64,000 bases of DNA, from contig NZ_LN889803.1 in assembly GCF_900009145.1 (NCBI RefSeq), positions 267,894 through 331,893 of the forward strand, read 5' to 3'. Made by a program: the position numbers and the translations under genes. Shown piece by piece: positions 9,192-17,789 of the stretch. The notes beneath the pieces are model-generated. The model was not told where the DNA came from, searched no databases, and worked only from the letters and a program-made list of their open reading frames with translations. Origin of the DNA: Planktothrix tepida PCC 9214 (GTDB taxonomy: Bacteria > Cyanobacteriota > Cyanobacteriia > Cyanobacteriales > Microcoleaceae). Positions within the stretch are counted from its first letter, which is position 1. Each line of letters begins with the position of its first letter.

Positions 9192-9499
9192 AGTAGGTAG
9201 GCAAGAAGAAACGAAAGTATGTAAAGATAAATAAAGAGGAAGAAGAAATCTACCGAGGTCATGAAAATATGGGTGCTCGTTTAAGGGTATTTCTGACTCG
9301 TGAGCAAGATAAAACCCTGTTCAAGCTGAGAACGGCAGATGTGCCACAGAAAGTTAAAGACCGAGCGGAAGTGATTCGCTTAAGCTCACAAGGTTGGTAC
9401 GTCGAAAAAATAGCAACTTATTTCAATTGAAATTTCACTCGGAGCAACAACCCCGTTAACTTTTCGTTACATACTTGTCGATTTTCTCGCCTACCTACT
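9192..9499 (+). mobile_element. 308-bp miniature IS630-type element with TIRs and TA flanks
   Basis: The left end AGTAGGTAGGCAAGAAGAAA and the reverse complement of the right end AGTAGGTAGGCGAGAAAATC match as terminal inverted repeats. The match continues inward over about 35 bases (GTATGTAA on both sides). The element is flanked by TA at 9190-9191 and at 9500-9501, the target duplication expected for IS630/Tc1-mariner. It carries only the start of a transposase and would need a transposase supplied in trans. It separates the hisE-like gene from a methyltransferase gene. Confidence 0.8.
9269..9430 (+). pseudogene. IS630-family transposase N-terminal fragment
   Basis: A 53-codon frame beginning MGARLRVFLTREQDKTLF and ending GWYVEKIATYFN-stop. 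The sequence matches the N-terminal helix-turn-helix part of IS630-type transposases, including a KDRAEVIRLSSQGW helix. The DDE catalytic part is completely absent because the right inverted repeat follows about 35 bases later. It lies wholly inside the miniature element at 9192-9499. Confidence 0.75.
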
Positions 9500-9658
9500 T
9501 AAATGCGACATTTAATTTGATAATCGACAGGTTAAAAGATTTTCTGAGAAACTGCACAGAAGTGATCGCAACTCTTATCGTGCGTATGCTCTAGTGATCT
9601 TTGCTAAATTGTAATAAATTTAAGGGAAATAACGCCTTGAAGCTAGGATATTTTCACC

Positions 9659-10390
9659 ATGTCTCAAACCTATGAAGTCTGGAAAACTGCTGAACTCTCT
9701 CAAGCCTTTTTAGAGGGAGTCCGGGGAGCAATTCCCTTAGCGGCGGAACAAATTGATATTTTATTAAGAATACTCAGAAAAGCTCAACCTCATCTCGATA
9801 ATTTTTTAGATTTAGGCTGTGGAGATGGAGTTTTAGGACGATCTATTTTAAGGGAATATCCTCATGCAAAAGGGGTGTTTTTAGATATTTCTGAAACAAT
9901 GGTTAAAGTCGCACAAGAGAAAGTGGATCAGTCTTCGGGAAATCTTTCTTTTATTTTACAAGATTTTAGCCAAAAAGATTGGGTTAATCAACTTCAAAAT
10001 CAGGCTCCCTTTGCTGCAATTGTATCCGGGTTTTCCATTCACCACCAACCCGATGAACGTAAAAAAGAATTATATCAGGAAATTTTTGATTTACTCAAAC
10101 CCGGAGGTATTTTTCTCAATTTAGAACATATTGCCTCAGCGACCCCTTGGGGTGAGCAGTTATTTGATGAATTATTTGTAGATTCTTTATATGCCTATCA
10201 TCAACAATTAGGCAATAATTTATCACGGGAGGAAGTCGATAAAAAATATTATAATCGGTCGGATAAAACTGCCAATCTTTTAGCTTCTGTTGAATTGCAA
10301 TGTGATTGGTTACGCGAGATTGGATATCAAAATGTGGATTGTTTTATGAAATTATTTGAAATCGCCTTATTTGGAGGAATCAAACCCTAA
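9659..10390 (+). CDS. Class I SAM-dependent methyltransferase
   Basis: A 243-residue Rossmann-fold methyltransferase. SAM-binding motif I is FLDLGCGDGVLG at about 49-60. An acidic residue follows in VFLDISETMVKVA, then AAIVSGFSIHHQPDERK and LLKPGGIFLNLEHIAS as the later motifs. The C-terminal half is mostly helical and may select the substrate, which cannot be identified. The ATG at 9659 follows the TA-flanked miniature element by about 160 bases, so its promoter probably lies in that gap. Confidence 0.85.
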   Translation: MSQTYEVWKTAELSQAFLEGVRGAIPLAAEQIDILLRILRKAQPHLDNFLDLGCGDGVLGRSILREYPHAKGVFLDISETMVKVAQEKVDQSSGNLSFILQDFSQKDWVNQLQNQAPFAAIVSGFSIHHQPDERKKELYQEIFDLLKPGGIFLNLEHIASATPWGEQLFDELFVDSLYAYHQQLGNNLSREEVDKKYYNRSDKTANLLASVELQCDWLREIGYQNVDCFMKLFEIALFGGIKP

Positions 10391-10514
10391 CTCAGGTGGA
10401 TGTCTTCTGGAGTATAGGGTGTAAAATCGTCTTAATTCCTAAAGTTTTCTGGCTGATTTAGATTTGTTTCAAAAGTAAAGCCTATAATAGGAGAACTATT
10501 TTACTGGATTGATT

Positions 10515-11039
10515 ATGAAACTTTCCTCTGATATCAAGATTCCTTTCCCCCGTCCCCTTGTCTTTAATACCTATCGAGATCGATTAATTGAGGTTGTTAA
10601 TTTATTACCCCCTAAAAATACTGTGAAGTTAGTTTCTCGTCGCGTTGAAGGAGATACGGTTTATACCGTTTATGATTGGGAATCATCAGAAGATGTTCCA
10701 GCACTGTTTGAAGATATATTAAAATATGACAAACTGCGATGGACAGAATCAGATACTTGGAATGGGCAGAATTTTACCTTAGATTGGCACATTAAAACCC
10801 AAGCTTTTACAGAAGCATTCCATTGTTCAGGTAAAAATACCTTTTTAGAAGATAAAAATTCTACCTTGATTCAAACGCGAGGAGAAATTGAACTAGACCC
10901 AGATAAACTAGAGGGAATTCCTGTATTTCTCAGAAGTCAATTAGCCAATGTATTTGAGGAAGTTCTAGGAAAGAAACTTGAACCCAATTTAATCGAGATG
11001 GGGAAAGGAGTACAAAAATACTTAGAAAAACATAAATAA
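10515..11039 (+). CDS. SRPBCC/START-like small protein
   Basis: The chosen ATG at 10515 follows an in-frame TTG by six bases. The 174-residue protein has the pattern of a helix-grip (SRPBCC) fold. An N-terminal strand and helix read FPRPLVFNTYRDRLIEVVNLLP. Alternating strands follow (RRVEGDTVYTVYDWES, FTLDWHIKTQAFTEAFHC, TLIQTRGEIELD). A long C-terminal helix ends MGKGVQKYLEKHK. Such proteins bind hydrophobic ligands or act as polyketide-cyclase-like proteins. No catalytic residues can be assigned. It follows the methyltransferase by 124 bases on the same strand. Confidence 0.65.
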   Translation: MKLSSDIKIPFPRPLVFNTYRDRLIEVVNLLPPKNTVKLVSRRVEGDTVYTVYDWESSEDVPALFEDILKYDKLRWTESDTWNGQNFTLDWHIKTQAFTEAFHCSGKNTFLEDKNSTLIQTRGEIELDPDKLEGIPVFLRSQLANVFEEVLGKKLEPNLIEMGKGVQKYLEKHK

Positions 11040-11386
11040 ATTTTACTTTCCCCAGAAGTTGTTCAGTTCTGAGGGTTGGGGGATGGTTTCGACATGAGAG
11101 ACTAAACAGTCATTCAGGGAACTGTCACCCCAGCCATAAATTGGGCTACACCTGCTATGATCAGTTGGCTAGGTTGAATCGATATATGGCTTAACCTTGT
11201 TTGTGGCAAATGGTGATAGCATAATTGGTGAGGAATATCTCTGGATAAAATGGCTGAGTTTGTGAATTTTAATGTTATGTTTCAGGATATCCCGATAAAA
11301 TTTAACAACTGGATTTTCTAGGGATATACTAATTATAATTTCTGAAAACGGATAGGTTGTTGTTTTTTACAAATTCTAAACCTTCA
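11040..11386. other. Intergenic region upstream of NACHT gene
   Basis: No supported gene. A 12-base match to the conserved 5' part of tmRNA (GATGGTTTCGAC, 11082-11093) was examined and rejected. AT-rich sequence before 11387 probably carries the promoter of the NACHT gene. Confidence 0.4.
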
Positions 11387-12781
11387 ATGGCAAAATTGGC
11401 TTCTTCCAAGATTGAGTTACAAAATCGTCAAAAGGTACTGCTTCAGGTTCAAAAAGAAGTAAAGCAGTATCGGTTACAGTCGTTACATCGCGCAGTATTA
11501 ACCCATTTAGCGCAAGAAACCCCGCCGTTAAAAATGCGACGAATTTGGGATGTGGAGTTAAAAGTTAGCCATCAACCTAGTGTTCGTTTAACACCGGATA
11601 CGGGAATTATTCAAGTTTTTGATCGCTTAAATGGGAGATTATTAATTTTAGGTGCTCCAGGTTCAGGAAAAACAACGACGTTAATCGGATTAACTAAAGT
11701 ATTGCTTAGTCGCGCGGAAAGGGATACGGAAGAACCTATTCCAGTTTTACTAAATTTATTAACCTGGAAAAATCCACAACAAACTCTCGCGGATTGGATT
11801 TTAGAACAACTTCATCTGAAGTATTGGATTGCTATTAATCAGGGTGAAAATTGGATGCAGCAACTTAAAATTTTACCCTTATTAGATGGATTGGATGAAC
11901 TTCCTTTAACAAAACAAGTTCAATGTATTCAACAGATTAATCAACTATTAAATGGAGAGATCGCACCGTTACATTTAGTCGTTTGTGCCAATGTTTTGAG
12001 TTATCAAAAACTTCCAGAACGCTTAGTTCTCAATGGTGCAATTTTTTTACGTCCTTTAACCTCTCTCCAAATTCAAGATTATCTGATTAATTCTCGTAGT
12101 CGAGAATTGTGGCAAAATATTGAAACCGATGAACCGTTATTAAAGTTAGCAAAAGTTCCGTTATATTTAACAATAATGACGTTAGCTTATGAAGAAATTT
12201 TAATGATGTCTTGGAAACATCTAAATTCTTTTGAAGAACAACGTCATTATTTATTTAATGCTTATATTCGTCGTCAACTGAATCAAGATATTTATAAATC
12301 AGAATATCCCCAGGGAAAAGCACCGAAATCTGAGAGTTTTAGACGGTGGTTGGGGTGGTTAGCAACTCATCTTAAAACCGATGAAGCCACAGAATTTTGT
12401 GTTAAAAAAATCCCGATCCATTGGTTAAATGATGAAGGACAAAAGCAACGTTATAAATTAACTTTAAAGATAATTTTAGGGTTAATCTGGGTGATGATTT
12501 TGCTGATTATATTAGCCGGAGTTATCTTACGTCAAACTCCACTATTAATTATGGGAATGGGTCTAGGATTATTGTTTGCAATTTTATTAGAAAAATCAGG
12601 TTTAAAGGAAAAAATAGAACAGTTTGCTATCCGATGGGTTTTATGGAAAGATGGGAATATTCCTTGGAATTATCAACGGTTTTTGAAGGATTGTAGTCGT
12701 AAATTATTGTTACAAAAAATAGGCGATCGCTATCGTTTTATTCATCGTTTATTACAGGAACATTTTGCTCATAAAATTTAA
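11387..12781 (+). CDS. NACHT-type NTPase with C-terminal membrane hairpin
   Basis: The ATG at 11387 gives 464 residues; a TTG 30 bases upstream is also in frame. A short coiled N-terminus precedes the NTPase: Walker A GAPGSGKTTT near 88-97, then Walker B LPLLDGLDELP with the acidic pair typical of NACHT/STAND proteins. The segment VPLYLTIMTLAYEE is the usual winged-helix start. Two hydrophobic segments (about 365-408) precede the C-terminal sequence ending RFIHRLLQEHFAHKI. No sensor repeats (WD40, TPR, LRR) follow, so this is a short architecture. Related cyanobacterial NACHT proteins are linked to signalling or phage defence; no specific role is claimed. A decayed copy of its 3' end lies near 13524. 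Confidence 0.8.
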   Translation: MAKLASSKIELQNRQKVLLQVQKEVKQYRLQSLHRAVLTHLAQETPPLKMRRIWDVELKVSHQPSVRLTPDTGIIQVFDRLNGRLLILGAPGSGKTTTLIGLTKVLLSRAERDTEEPIPVLLNLLTWKNPQQTLADWILEQLHLKYWIAINQGENWMQQLKILPLLDGLDELPLTKQVQCIQQINQLLNGEIAPLHLVVCANVLSYQKLPERLVLNGAIFLRPLTSLQIQDYLINSRSRELWQNIETDEPLLKLAKVPLYLTIMTLAYEEILMMSWKHLNSFEEQRHYLFNAYIRRQLNQDIYKSEYPQGKAPKSESFRRWLGWLATHLKTDEATEFCVKKIPIHWLNDEGQKQRYKLTLKIILGLIWVMILLIILAGVILRQTPLLIMGMGLGLLFAILLEKSGLKEKIEQFAIRWVLWKDGNIPWNYQRFLKDCSRKLLLQKIGDRYRFIHRLLQEHFAHKI

Positions 12782-12857
12782 GTGTTAAACTAGAATAATT
12801 GCACTCTTTGTCATGCTGAGTGAGCGGAAAAATCAAGATAAAATTCCAAATAATGCA

Positions 12858-12901
12858 ACCCCAGAAACCCCAGATATTTGATTTATGGGGTTATTTGGGG
12901 T
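12858..12901. terminator. Long GC-rich hairpin downstream of NACHT gene
   Basis: ACCCCAGAAACCCCA (12858-12872) pairs with TGGGGTTATTTGGGGT (12886-12901), leaving one bulge and a 13-base loop. It starts 77 bases after the NACHT stop and ends 37 bases before the next start codon. No U-tract follows, so it may terminate transcription or be a structured leader. Confidence 0.45.
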
Positions 12902-12938
12902 AGAGTAGTGATCGCACATTATCTAATAAACAAATTCT

Positions 12939-13202
12939 ATGGAATACAATCACATCCCTCTTGATTCTGTTGAAAAGATAAGTTCATTAGGAGGGTTGCT
13001 TTCTGAATATTATCAGTATCGGGTAATTTCCGAACAAGGTAATTACTACGAACGAGCAATACCTCGCCTGGAAGAAGGTAAGCAAGGGGTCTGTAAAGAA
13101 AATATTGTTTATGATTTTGAAAAAATCCATCCGCGTATTTATAACATGAAGAGGCCTTATTCTGTACACGAAATTAGAAGGCAGAAAGAAAAGCAGAAAT
13201 AG
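12939..13202 (+). CDS. Hypothetical protein, 87 aa
   Basis: An 87-residue ORF from ATG, beginning MEYNHIPLDSVEKISSLGG and ending with a basic stretch HEIRRQKEKQK. The composition is protein-like and rich in Tyr and charged residues, with no membrane segment. I do not recognise the family and see no clear ribosome binding site. It lies between the NACHT gene and a repeat-rich segment full of relics, so it may itself be a young or decaying gene. Confidence 0.45.
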   Translation: MEYNHIPLDSVEKISSLGGLLSEYYQYRVISEQGNYYERAIPRLEEGKQGVCKENIVYDFEKIHPRIYNMKRPYSVHEIRRQKEKQK

Positions 13203-13306
13203 TTTTAGCGATCGCAACTCCCTCTCTTGTCACGATTTAATAGAAATTAGCAATTGATTTATTGAGTAATTTAGGATAAAATCAAGCAAACAACAAGGAG
13301 TTAACG

Positions 13307-13363
13307 ATGCAAATTAATCCACAGGAAATCGTTTCAAATGCTTTGGATGAGACTTTCAACTAA
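13307..13363 (+). pseudogene. Truncated gene start running into the CRISPR-like repeat
   Basis: AAGGAG (13295-13300) is six bases before an ATG. The frame reads MQINPQEIVSNALDETFN and then hits TAA inside the repeat that begins at 13353. The strong ribosome binding site and protein-like start suggest the 5' end of a gene whose body was lost. The parent gene is not recognised. Confidence 0.4.
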
Positions 13364-13461
13364 TAGAATCCCGTTCGCGGGACTGAAACATAACAGGGAG
13401 TTATTTCACACCATTTGGAGAATACTTTCAACTAATAGAATCCCGCTTGCGGGACTGCAAA
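13353..13461 (+). CRISPR. Two-unit CRISPR-like repeat (orphan or decayed)
   Basis: Two 37-base units lie at 13353-13389 and 13425-13461, separated by 35 bases. They share CTTTCAACTAATAGAATCCCG and a CGGGACTG arm, giving a CCCG/CGGG stem. The first ends GAAAC as cyanobacterial CRISPR repeats do; the second ends GCAAA and has an altered loop, as terminal repeats often do. No cas gene lies in the window. The interval is suspect as a true spacer: AACAGGGAGTTA (13392-13403), TTTCA and TTTGGA repeat the order found upstream of the first unit (AACAAGGAGTTA at 13292-13303). A tandem duplication is therefore an alternative. Confidence 0.5.
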
Positions 13462-13464
13462 AAA

Positions 13465-13524
13465 TCTACTATTTTATATCAAAATTGTTATTGGTTACAG
13501 GAACATTTTGCCAATCAAATTTAA
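13465..13524 (+). pseudogene. Decayed 3' end of a second NACHT-type gene
   Basis: The frame ending at TAA 13522-13524 reads WLQEHFANQI-stop, against LLQEHFAHKI-stop at the end of the intact NACHT gene (12781). At DNA level TACAGGAACATTTTGC and AAATTTAA are shared. Upstream of this tail the similarity is lost. The stop codon lies inside the last codons of the DUF29 gene on the other strand. It is probably the remnant of a paralogue deleted or overwritten by the repeat segment. Confidence 0.5.
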
Positions 13525-13964
13525 ACCGGAAACCATTCAATATTCAGTAATTGCTCAAGGGTGTAAGGACATTCTAAAGGAAAATTAACAGAATTTTGAG
13601 TTTTAATTTTCACAAATCCTAACGCATCTTGATAAATAGAATCTAATTCTGATTCTAAATAATTACGGAGGTTTGTTGTGATTTTTCGTCTCAACTGAAC
13701 TCTAAAGGTATAAATTTCTTCTTTCCATTGAACAGAAGTATATTCAGCTTCACTTGTCCCATATTCCAGTAATAATAAATGACGAATTATCTGTTCTAAA
13801 AGGCTGGCTACCGCGTTTTTCTTTTCTCTTCCCAACTCTTCTAATTCCTCAATTAAATTGTCTATATCTAAATCTCCAAATTGGTTATTCTTAATCAATT
13901 TAACAGTTTCTTCTAACCATTGAGCATCATCAATTTCATAAAGCTGTTTTAAATCCGTAATCAT
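13521..13964 (-). CDS. DUF29 family protein
   Basis: A 147-residue protein with the DUF29 pattern: an N-terminal YEIDDAQWLEETVKLIKN, then DIDNLIEELEELGREKKNAVASLLEQIIRHLLLLEY. A helical C-terminal part contains YQDALGFVK and CPYTLEQLLNIEWFPV. The function is unknown; the family is expanded in cyanobacteria. A strong AGGAGGTGA Shine-Dalgarno precedes the ATG, with the lpxA stop only 22 bases upstream, so it is probably the last gene of the lpx operon. Its 3' end overlaps the NACHT relic on the opposite strand. Confidence 0.88.
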   Translation of the reverse strand: MITDLKQLYEIDDAQWLEETVKLIKNNQFGDLDIDNLIEELEELGREKKNAVASLLEQIIRHLLLLEYGTSEAEYTSVQWKEEIYTFRVQLRRKITTNLRNYLESELDSIYQDALGFVKIKTQNSVNFPLECPYTLEQLLNIEWFPV

Positions 13965-13986
13965 TAATGACTCACCTCCTGATTCA

Positions 13987-14802
13987 TTAATCTTCCGTTA
14001 TTTTCCGTTTTCCCCCTGGAATAATTCCTCGCCGTTGGGGTTCCGTTTGAGAACATCGAATAAACTGACGCAAATGTTCAATCGACGGATTATCGGGTAA
14101 TAAATATAACTGTTCTAATCCCTGAGTAAAGGAATAATCAGAGCGATATAATAGACGAAATGCCTTTTTCAATAAACTAAATTCTTCTGAAGTAAATCCG
14201 GCACGTTTTAACCCGACTAAATTGAGCGATCGCACCCGTGAAGGATTGCCTTCAACTAACATAAACGGAGGCACATCTCGATCAATTCGGGTCATCCCTC
14301 CAATCATGGCTAATTGTCCGATATGCACAAATTGATGAACCCCTAAAACGCCGCTTAATCGTGCTTTCGATTCAATATACACATGACCTGCTAAAGCAAC
14401 AGAATTGGCAATCACCACCTGATCTTCAATGACACAATTATGAGCGACATGAACATAAGCCATTAATAAATTTTGATTGCCAATAATGGTTGCTTCTCCG
14501 CCATTGGTTGCCCGATTAATCGTGACATATTCCCGAATTAAATTATCATCCCCAATTTTAACTAAACTTAAAGACCCATCATATTTAAGATCTTGAGGTT
14601 CAGAACCAATGACCGCACCCGGAAAAATTTGATTACGTGCGCCGATTTCCGTGCGTCCATTAATCACAACATGGGAACTAATCACCGTATCAGAACCGAC
14701 CTTAACGTGCTCCCCAATGACAGCATAAGCCCCAACTTGAACCGTTGGATGGAGTTGTGCACCAGGATGAATGACAGCAGTGGGGTGAATTAAGGTCGTC
14801 AT
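13987..14802 (-). CDS. lpxA: Acyl-ACP--UDP-N-acetylglucosamine O-acyltransferase
   Basis: A 271-residue left-handed beta-helix enzyme that puts the 3-hydroxyacyl chain on UDP-GlcNAc, the first step of lipid A synthesis. Hexapeptide repeats run from residue 3 (IHPTAVIHPGAQLHP) to about 190. The catalytic His is in AYVHVAHNCVIED, and IGGMTRIDRDVPPFMLVEGNP and VGLKRAGFT are family signatures. The C-terminal helical cap is normal. It lies 41 bases after fabZ in the order lpxC-fabZ-lpxA. lpxB, often next in Gram-negatives, does not follow here. Confidence 0.97.
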   Translation of the reverse strand: MTTLIHPTAVIHPGAQLHPTVQVGAYAVIGEHVKVGSDTVISSHVVINGRTEIGARNQIFPGAVIGSEPQDLKYDGSLSLVKIGDDNLIREYVTINRATNGGEATIIGNQNLLMAYVHVAHNCVIEDQVVIANSVALAGHVYIESKARLSGVLGVHQFVHIGQLAMIGGMTRIDRDVPPFMLVEGNPSRVRSLNLVGLKRAGFTSEEFSLLKKAFRLLYRSDYSFTQGLEQLYLLPDNPSIEHLRQFIRCSQTEPQRRGIIPGGKRKITED

Positions 14803-14843
14803 AGGAAATTAAAATCGGTTAAAACCTAATAAGGAATAAGGGT

Positions 14844-15350
14844 TTAGTCCACAAGAGAGAACATTAGTTCTCCTTCACAGGCCAGTTTACCATCGACTTC
14901 AGCGCGAGCTTGCATTTTACCAAAACGGCGTTGTTTCACGGTCAATAATTCTGCGGTCATAATTAATTGATCCCCTGGAACAACGGGACGGCGGAAACGG
15001 CATTTATCAATTCCTGCAAATAAAAATAGACTGCCTTTGAGATCAGGAAGTTGCTTTAAAACCACCCCTCCGACCTGCGCCATCGCCTCCACAATTAACA
15101 CCCCTGGCATAATTGGACGTCCGGGGAAGTGACCTTGAAAATGGGGCTCATTAATGGTGACATTTTTTAAGCCAACGGCTTTTTGACCAGGGATATATTC
15201 AATAATGCGATCTACCAACGCAAAGGGATAGCGATGGGGTAATAAATTTTGAATGTCTTCAATCATGAATACGGTTTGAGTCGTTTCACCGTTCAACGCC
15301 GTATCCGTATCCGATGAATTTAATGTAACGTCAGATCTCGTCATCATCAA
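14844..15350 (-). CDS. fabZ: 3-hydroxyacyl-ACP dehydratase
   Basis: A 168-residue hot-dog-fold dehydratase of fatty acid synthesis. Catalytic His is in [16 protein letters not shown] and catalytic Glu in [10 protein letters not shown]. The substrate-side motif [14 protein letters not shown] and C-terminal [19 protein letters not shown] are intact. The N-terminal 25 residues (rich in Ser, Thr and Asp) are an extension of unclear value, so the true start could be a little later. Coupling to lpxC and lpxA in one operon balances fatty acid and lipid A synthesis, which both use 3-hydroxyacyl-ACP. Confidence 0.96.
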   Translation of the reverse strand: MMMTRSDVTLNSSDTDTALNGETTQTVFMIEDIQNLLPHRYPFALVDRIIEYIPGQKAVGLKNVTINEPHFQGHFPGRPIMPGVLIVEAMAQVGGVVLKQLPDLKGSLFLFAGIDKCRFRRPVVPGDQLIMTAELLTVKQRRFGKMQARAEVDGKLACEGELMFSLVD

Positions 15351-15428
15351 CCGTGATAATAGGGTTCACAGGGGAAAGGGGGTCAAGGACTGAGAAGACA
15401 AAACCTTTGTTCAACTTTAGAGTTCTGG

Positions 15429-16289
15429 TTAACACTCAACCGTTAATTTCTGATCTTGATGAATTTCCTGAACCAGTTGAACATGAAGATGATGTCCTGC
15501 TTTGTATGCCAAGTAATGAGCTTGAGGGATAACACCCAATAAACTCAAATCCCCTACTAAGTCTAAAATTTTATGACGCACGGGTTCATTTGCATATCTT
15601 AAGGGTGGATTTAACCATCCTGAGTTTCCACAGACAATGGCATTATCGAGGCTCCCGCCTTTAATCAGTCCCGCTTGGCGCAACTGTTCCACCTGTTCTT
15701 CCAGGGTAAAGGTTCGAGCCGGAGCAATTTCCTGAGCAAAAATTTCAGGGTTAGCGGTGTAACTATACCATTGATTGCCAATGGCGGGAACGGAAAAATC
15801 AATTCCATAGGTAAATCGCGTTTCTGATGCGGGATAGGCTGTGACAAACCCATCTCCTTGTTGAACGGATATGGGATGGGTGATTTTAAAAGGGTTGAAT
15901 TCTTGAGATTGACCTTCGAGTATTTGGCGGCCAACGGTTGCGATCGCTTCTACCCAATTTTGAGCCGACCCCTCTAATAACGGAACTTCCGGGCCATCAA
16001 TTTCGATGCGAGCGTGATCAATTCCCATTCCCGTTAAGGCGGCTAACAAATGTTCAACGGTTCTAACGGTTGCGTTTGTATGACCTAATTCTGTGGATAA
16101 AGTGGTGGATAATACCGATTTTAATTGTGCAGGAATAATCGGAGTTTCGGGTAAATCAACGCGCACAAAATAGCGTCCTTCCCCAATATTTGCAGGTAAA
16201 ACTCTAACCGTTGTCATTACTCCCGTATGTAATCCCACACCGGAACAAGTAAAGGCTTCTTTTAAGGTATATTCGCTGTTGTTTCTCAA
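15429..16289 (-). CDS. lpxC: UDP-3-O-acyl-N-acetylglucosamine deacetylase
   Basis: A 286-residue zinc deacetylase, the committed step of lipid A synthesis. Zinc ligands are the His of [15 protein letters not shown] and the His and Asp of [16 protein letters not shown]. The catalytic C-terminal His lies in [10 protein letters not shown]. The start matches homologues ([17 protein letters not shown]). It is the first gene of the lpxC-fabZ-lpxA-DUF29 run. The 293 bases upstream separate it from the peptide-like operon ending at 16583, so it probably has its own promoter. Confidence 0.97.
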   Translation of the reverse strand: MRNNSEYTLKEAFTCSGVGLHTGVMTTVRVLPANIGEGRYFVRVDLPETPIIPAQLKSVLSTTLSTELGHTNATVRTVEHLLAALTGMGIDHARIEIDGPEVPLLEGSAQNWVEAIATVGRQILEGQSQEFNPFKITHPISVQQGDGFVTAYPASETRFTYGIDFSVPAIGNQWYSYTANPEIFAQEIAPARTFTLEEQVEQLRQAGLIKGGSLDNAIVCGNSGWLNPPLRYANEPVRHKILDLVGDLSLLGVIPQAHYLAYKAGHHLHVQLVQEIHQDQKLTVEC

Positions 16290-16582
16290 GGTTCAATCCT
16301 CGTAATTTTTCTGGATTTGTAGGTTTAAGTATTGCATATTTATTTGTTTTATGATTATCTTAAAATTTAATTAATTATTGTTAGATTTTTTTACAACTAT
16401 CTTCCCCTTTCTCTCAATCTTTATCCCCCAGCAATTATTAAAGAGTATTGATAGCTATAGCAATCCTAAATGTTGCAATATATCTTGCTTGACGCTTTTG
16501 GGTTAAGTTACTCACTTGTTTCTCTCCATTTATCCTGACTAAATGCACCGCTTGAAACATAGATATATAGAAAGTGCTGAAA

Positions 16583-17761
16583 TCATCTTAACATCAATTT
16601 TATGACTACTCGGGTGGGGCGGATTAAATAGTAGAGAAAAGATAGAGAAGTTGGCAACGGAAGGAACGCCCGATCTGTTTCGCTTGGAGCTATCCAAAGG
16701 TGGACGAGGTGGGCTAAGTAGGGAACTCGATCTTGAAAACGCTCTCTAACTTGAAAATAAAACCGTTTTTTTTCTCTGCCTCTAGTTGGGTTTTCGGCTT
16801 GACAGAACAGCCATTTACAGACTAAGGATACAAGGGATTTAACTATTTGCTCTGCTTGAACCCTCTTCAACACTTCTTCTGGAAGATTTGCTCCTAGAAG
16901 ATCGTGTGCTAAGAGAAGACCAAGGAAGAGCATTCGCAAACTATTCAACTGACTAGCCCGTTTTATAACCTGTTCCCAATTCATTTCCTGGTAAACCCGG
17001 ATCACTTCAGCAACATCACAAATCTGTACCAATCGTTCTCGGTCTTGCCAAGAATCCCTGGCGATGTTAATGCAGAGAATTAAGAGCAAGTCCTCTGGAG
17101 ACAAACTCAGTACGTTTATACCAGCAAGAGATACTGATTTAACACCTTTCCATAAGTCATCAAAATAGATTGAAACCGGAAAATCGTTCGGTGTGATTGC
17201 CTGGTGAAGATCTACACTAATCCTGCCATCGTGTGATATGAGATTACACTCCCAACCCCATTCATCATCTAGTCTATATCCCTGAGAAATCAGTAAGTCT
17301 TTAGCTGCCAGAACGTCTTGTTGGCGTACTAAGATATCTAGGTCGCAGAACTGTCGCAATGCCAAATTGCCGTAAGCGGAAGCGGCTAGAATAGCACCTT
17401 TAAAGGGGATGGAAGGAATTTCATGAGTTGCAAATAGTTCCAAAAGCCTGAGCAGTTCCCCAGTCAAAGTAAGACTCCACCCGGCGTTAGCCTCAAAACT
17501 AGCTCGTAGTTGAGCCAAAGTAGCCTTGGGAACTGCTTCTGGGCAGGTCGTATTAAGATTCCAGTATAGAAGTGGCATTAACCCCTGAAGATTTGCTGTC
17601 TGAATCAGATACTCCCAATCAATATTTTCGTGCAGCAAAATCTTGAGCCGTTCAGCATTTTTAGAGTCCATGCAAGTTCTAGCACAGCAAACCAAGATTT
17701 CGACTTCAGTACGAATATCTACTATTGGCAAATTAGCAGAGATGGAAGTTAAGCTTTTCAT
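16583..17761 (-). CDS. PF14907-type nucleotidyltransferase family protein
   Basis: A 392-residue protein with the core of the uncharacterised nucleotidyltransferase family common in modified-peptide clusters. IPFKGAILAASAYGN (about 116-130) is followed by the metal-binding pair in FCDLDILVRQQD (about 137-148), and DLHQAI is the likely third acidic site. An N-terminal helical region (LKILLHENIDWEYLIQTA) and a C-terminal helical region complete it. In lasso-peptide clusters, relatives act with an HPr-kinase-like enzyme to add phosphate groups to the precursor; here an HprK-like gene begins the same operon. It is the last gene, 28 bases after the MauE-fusion gene. The substrate here is unproven. 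Confidence 0.78.
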   Translation of the reverse strand: MKSLTSISANLPIVDIRTEVEILVCCARTCMDSKNAERLKILLHENIDWEYLIQTANLQGLMPLLYWNLNTTCPEAVPKATLAQLRASFEANAGWSLTLTGELLRLLELFATHEIPSIPFKGAILAASAYGNLALRQFCDLDILVRQQDVLAAKDLLISQGYRLDDEWGWECNLISHDGRISVDLHQAITPNDFPVSIYFDDLWKGVKSVSLAGINVLSLSPEDLLLILCINIARDSWQDRERLVQICDVAEVIRVYQEMNWEQVIKRASQLNSLRMLFLGLLLAHDLLGANLPEEVLKRVQAEQIVKSLVSLVCKWLFCQAENPTRGREKKRFYFQVRERFQDRVPYLAHLVHLWIAPSETDRAFLPLPTSLSFLYYLIRPTRVVIKLMLR

Positions 17762-17789
17762 AAAGCCCTCAGTTAGAACTTTTGGGGAT

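Noticed and set aside
11071-11110. GATGGTTTCGAC resembling the start of tmRNA (ssrA)
   Set aside because: No matching acceptor 5' end, no tag ORF and no TpsiC/acceptor 3' end in the following 300 bases; most likely chance.
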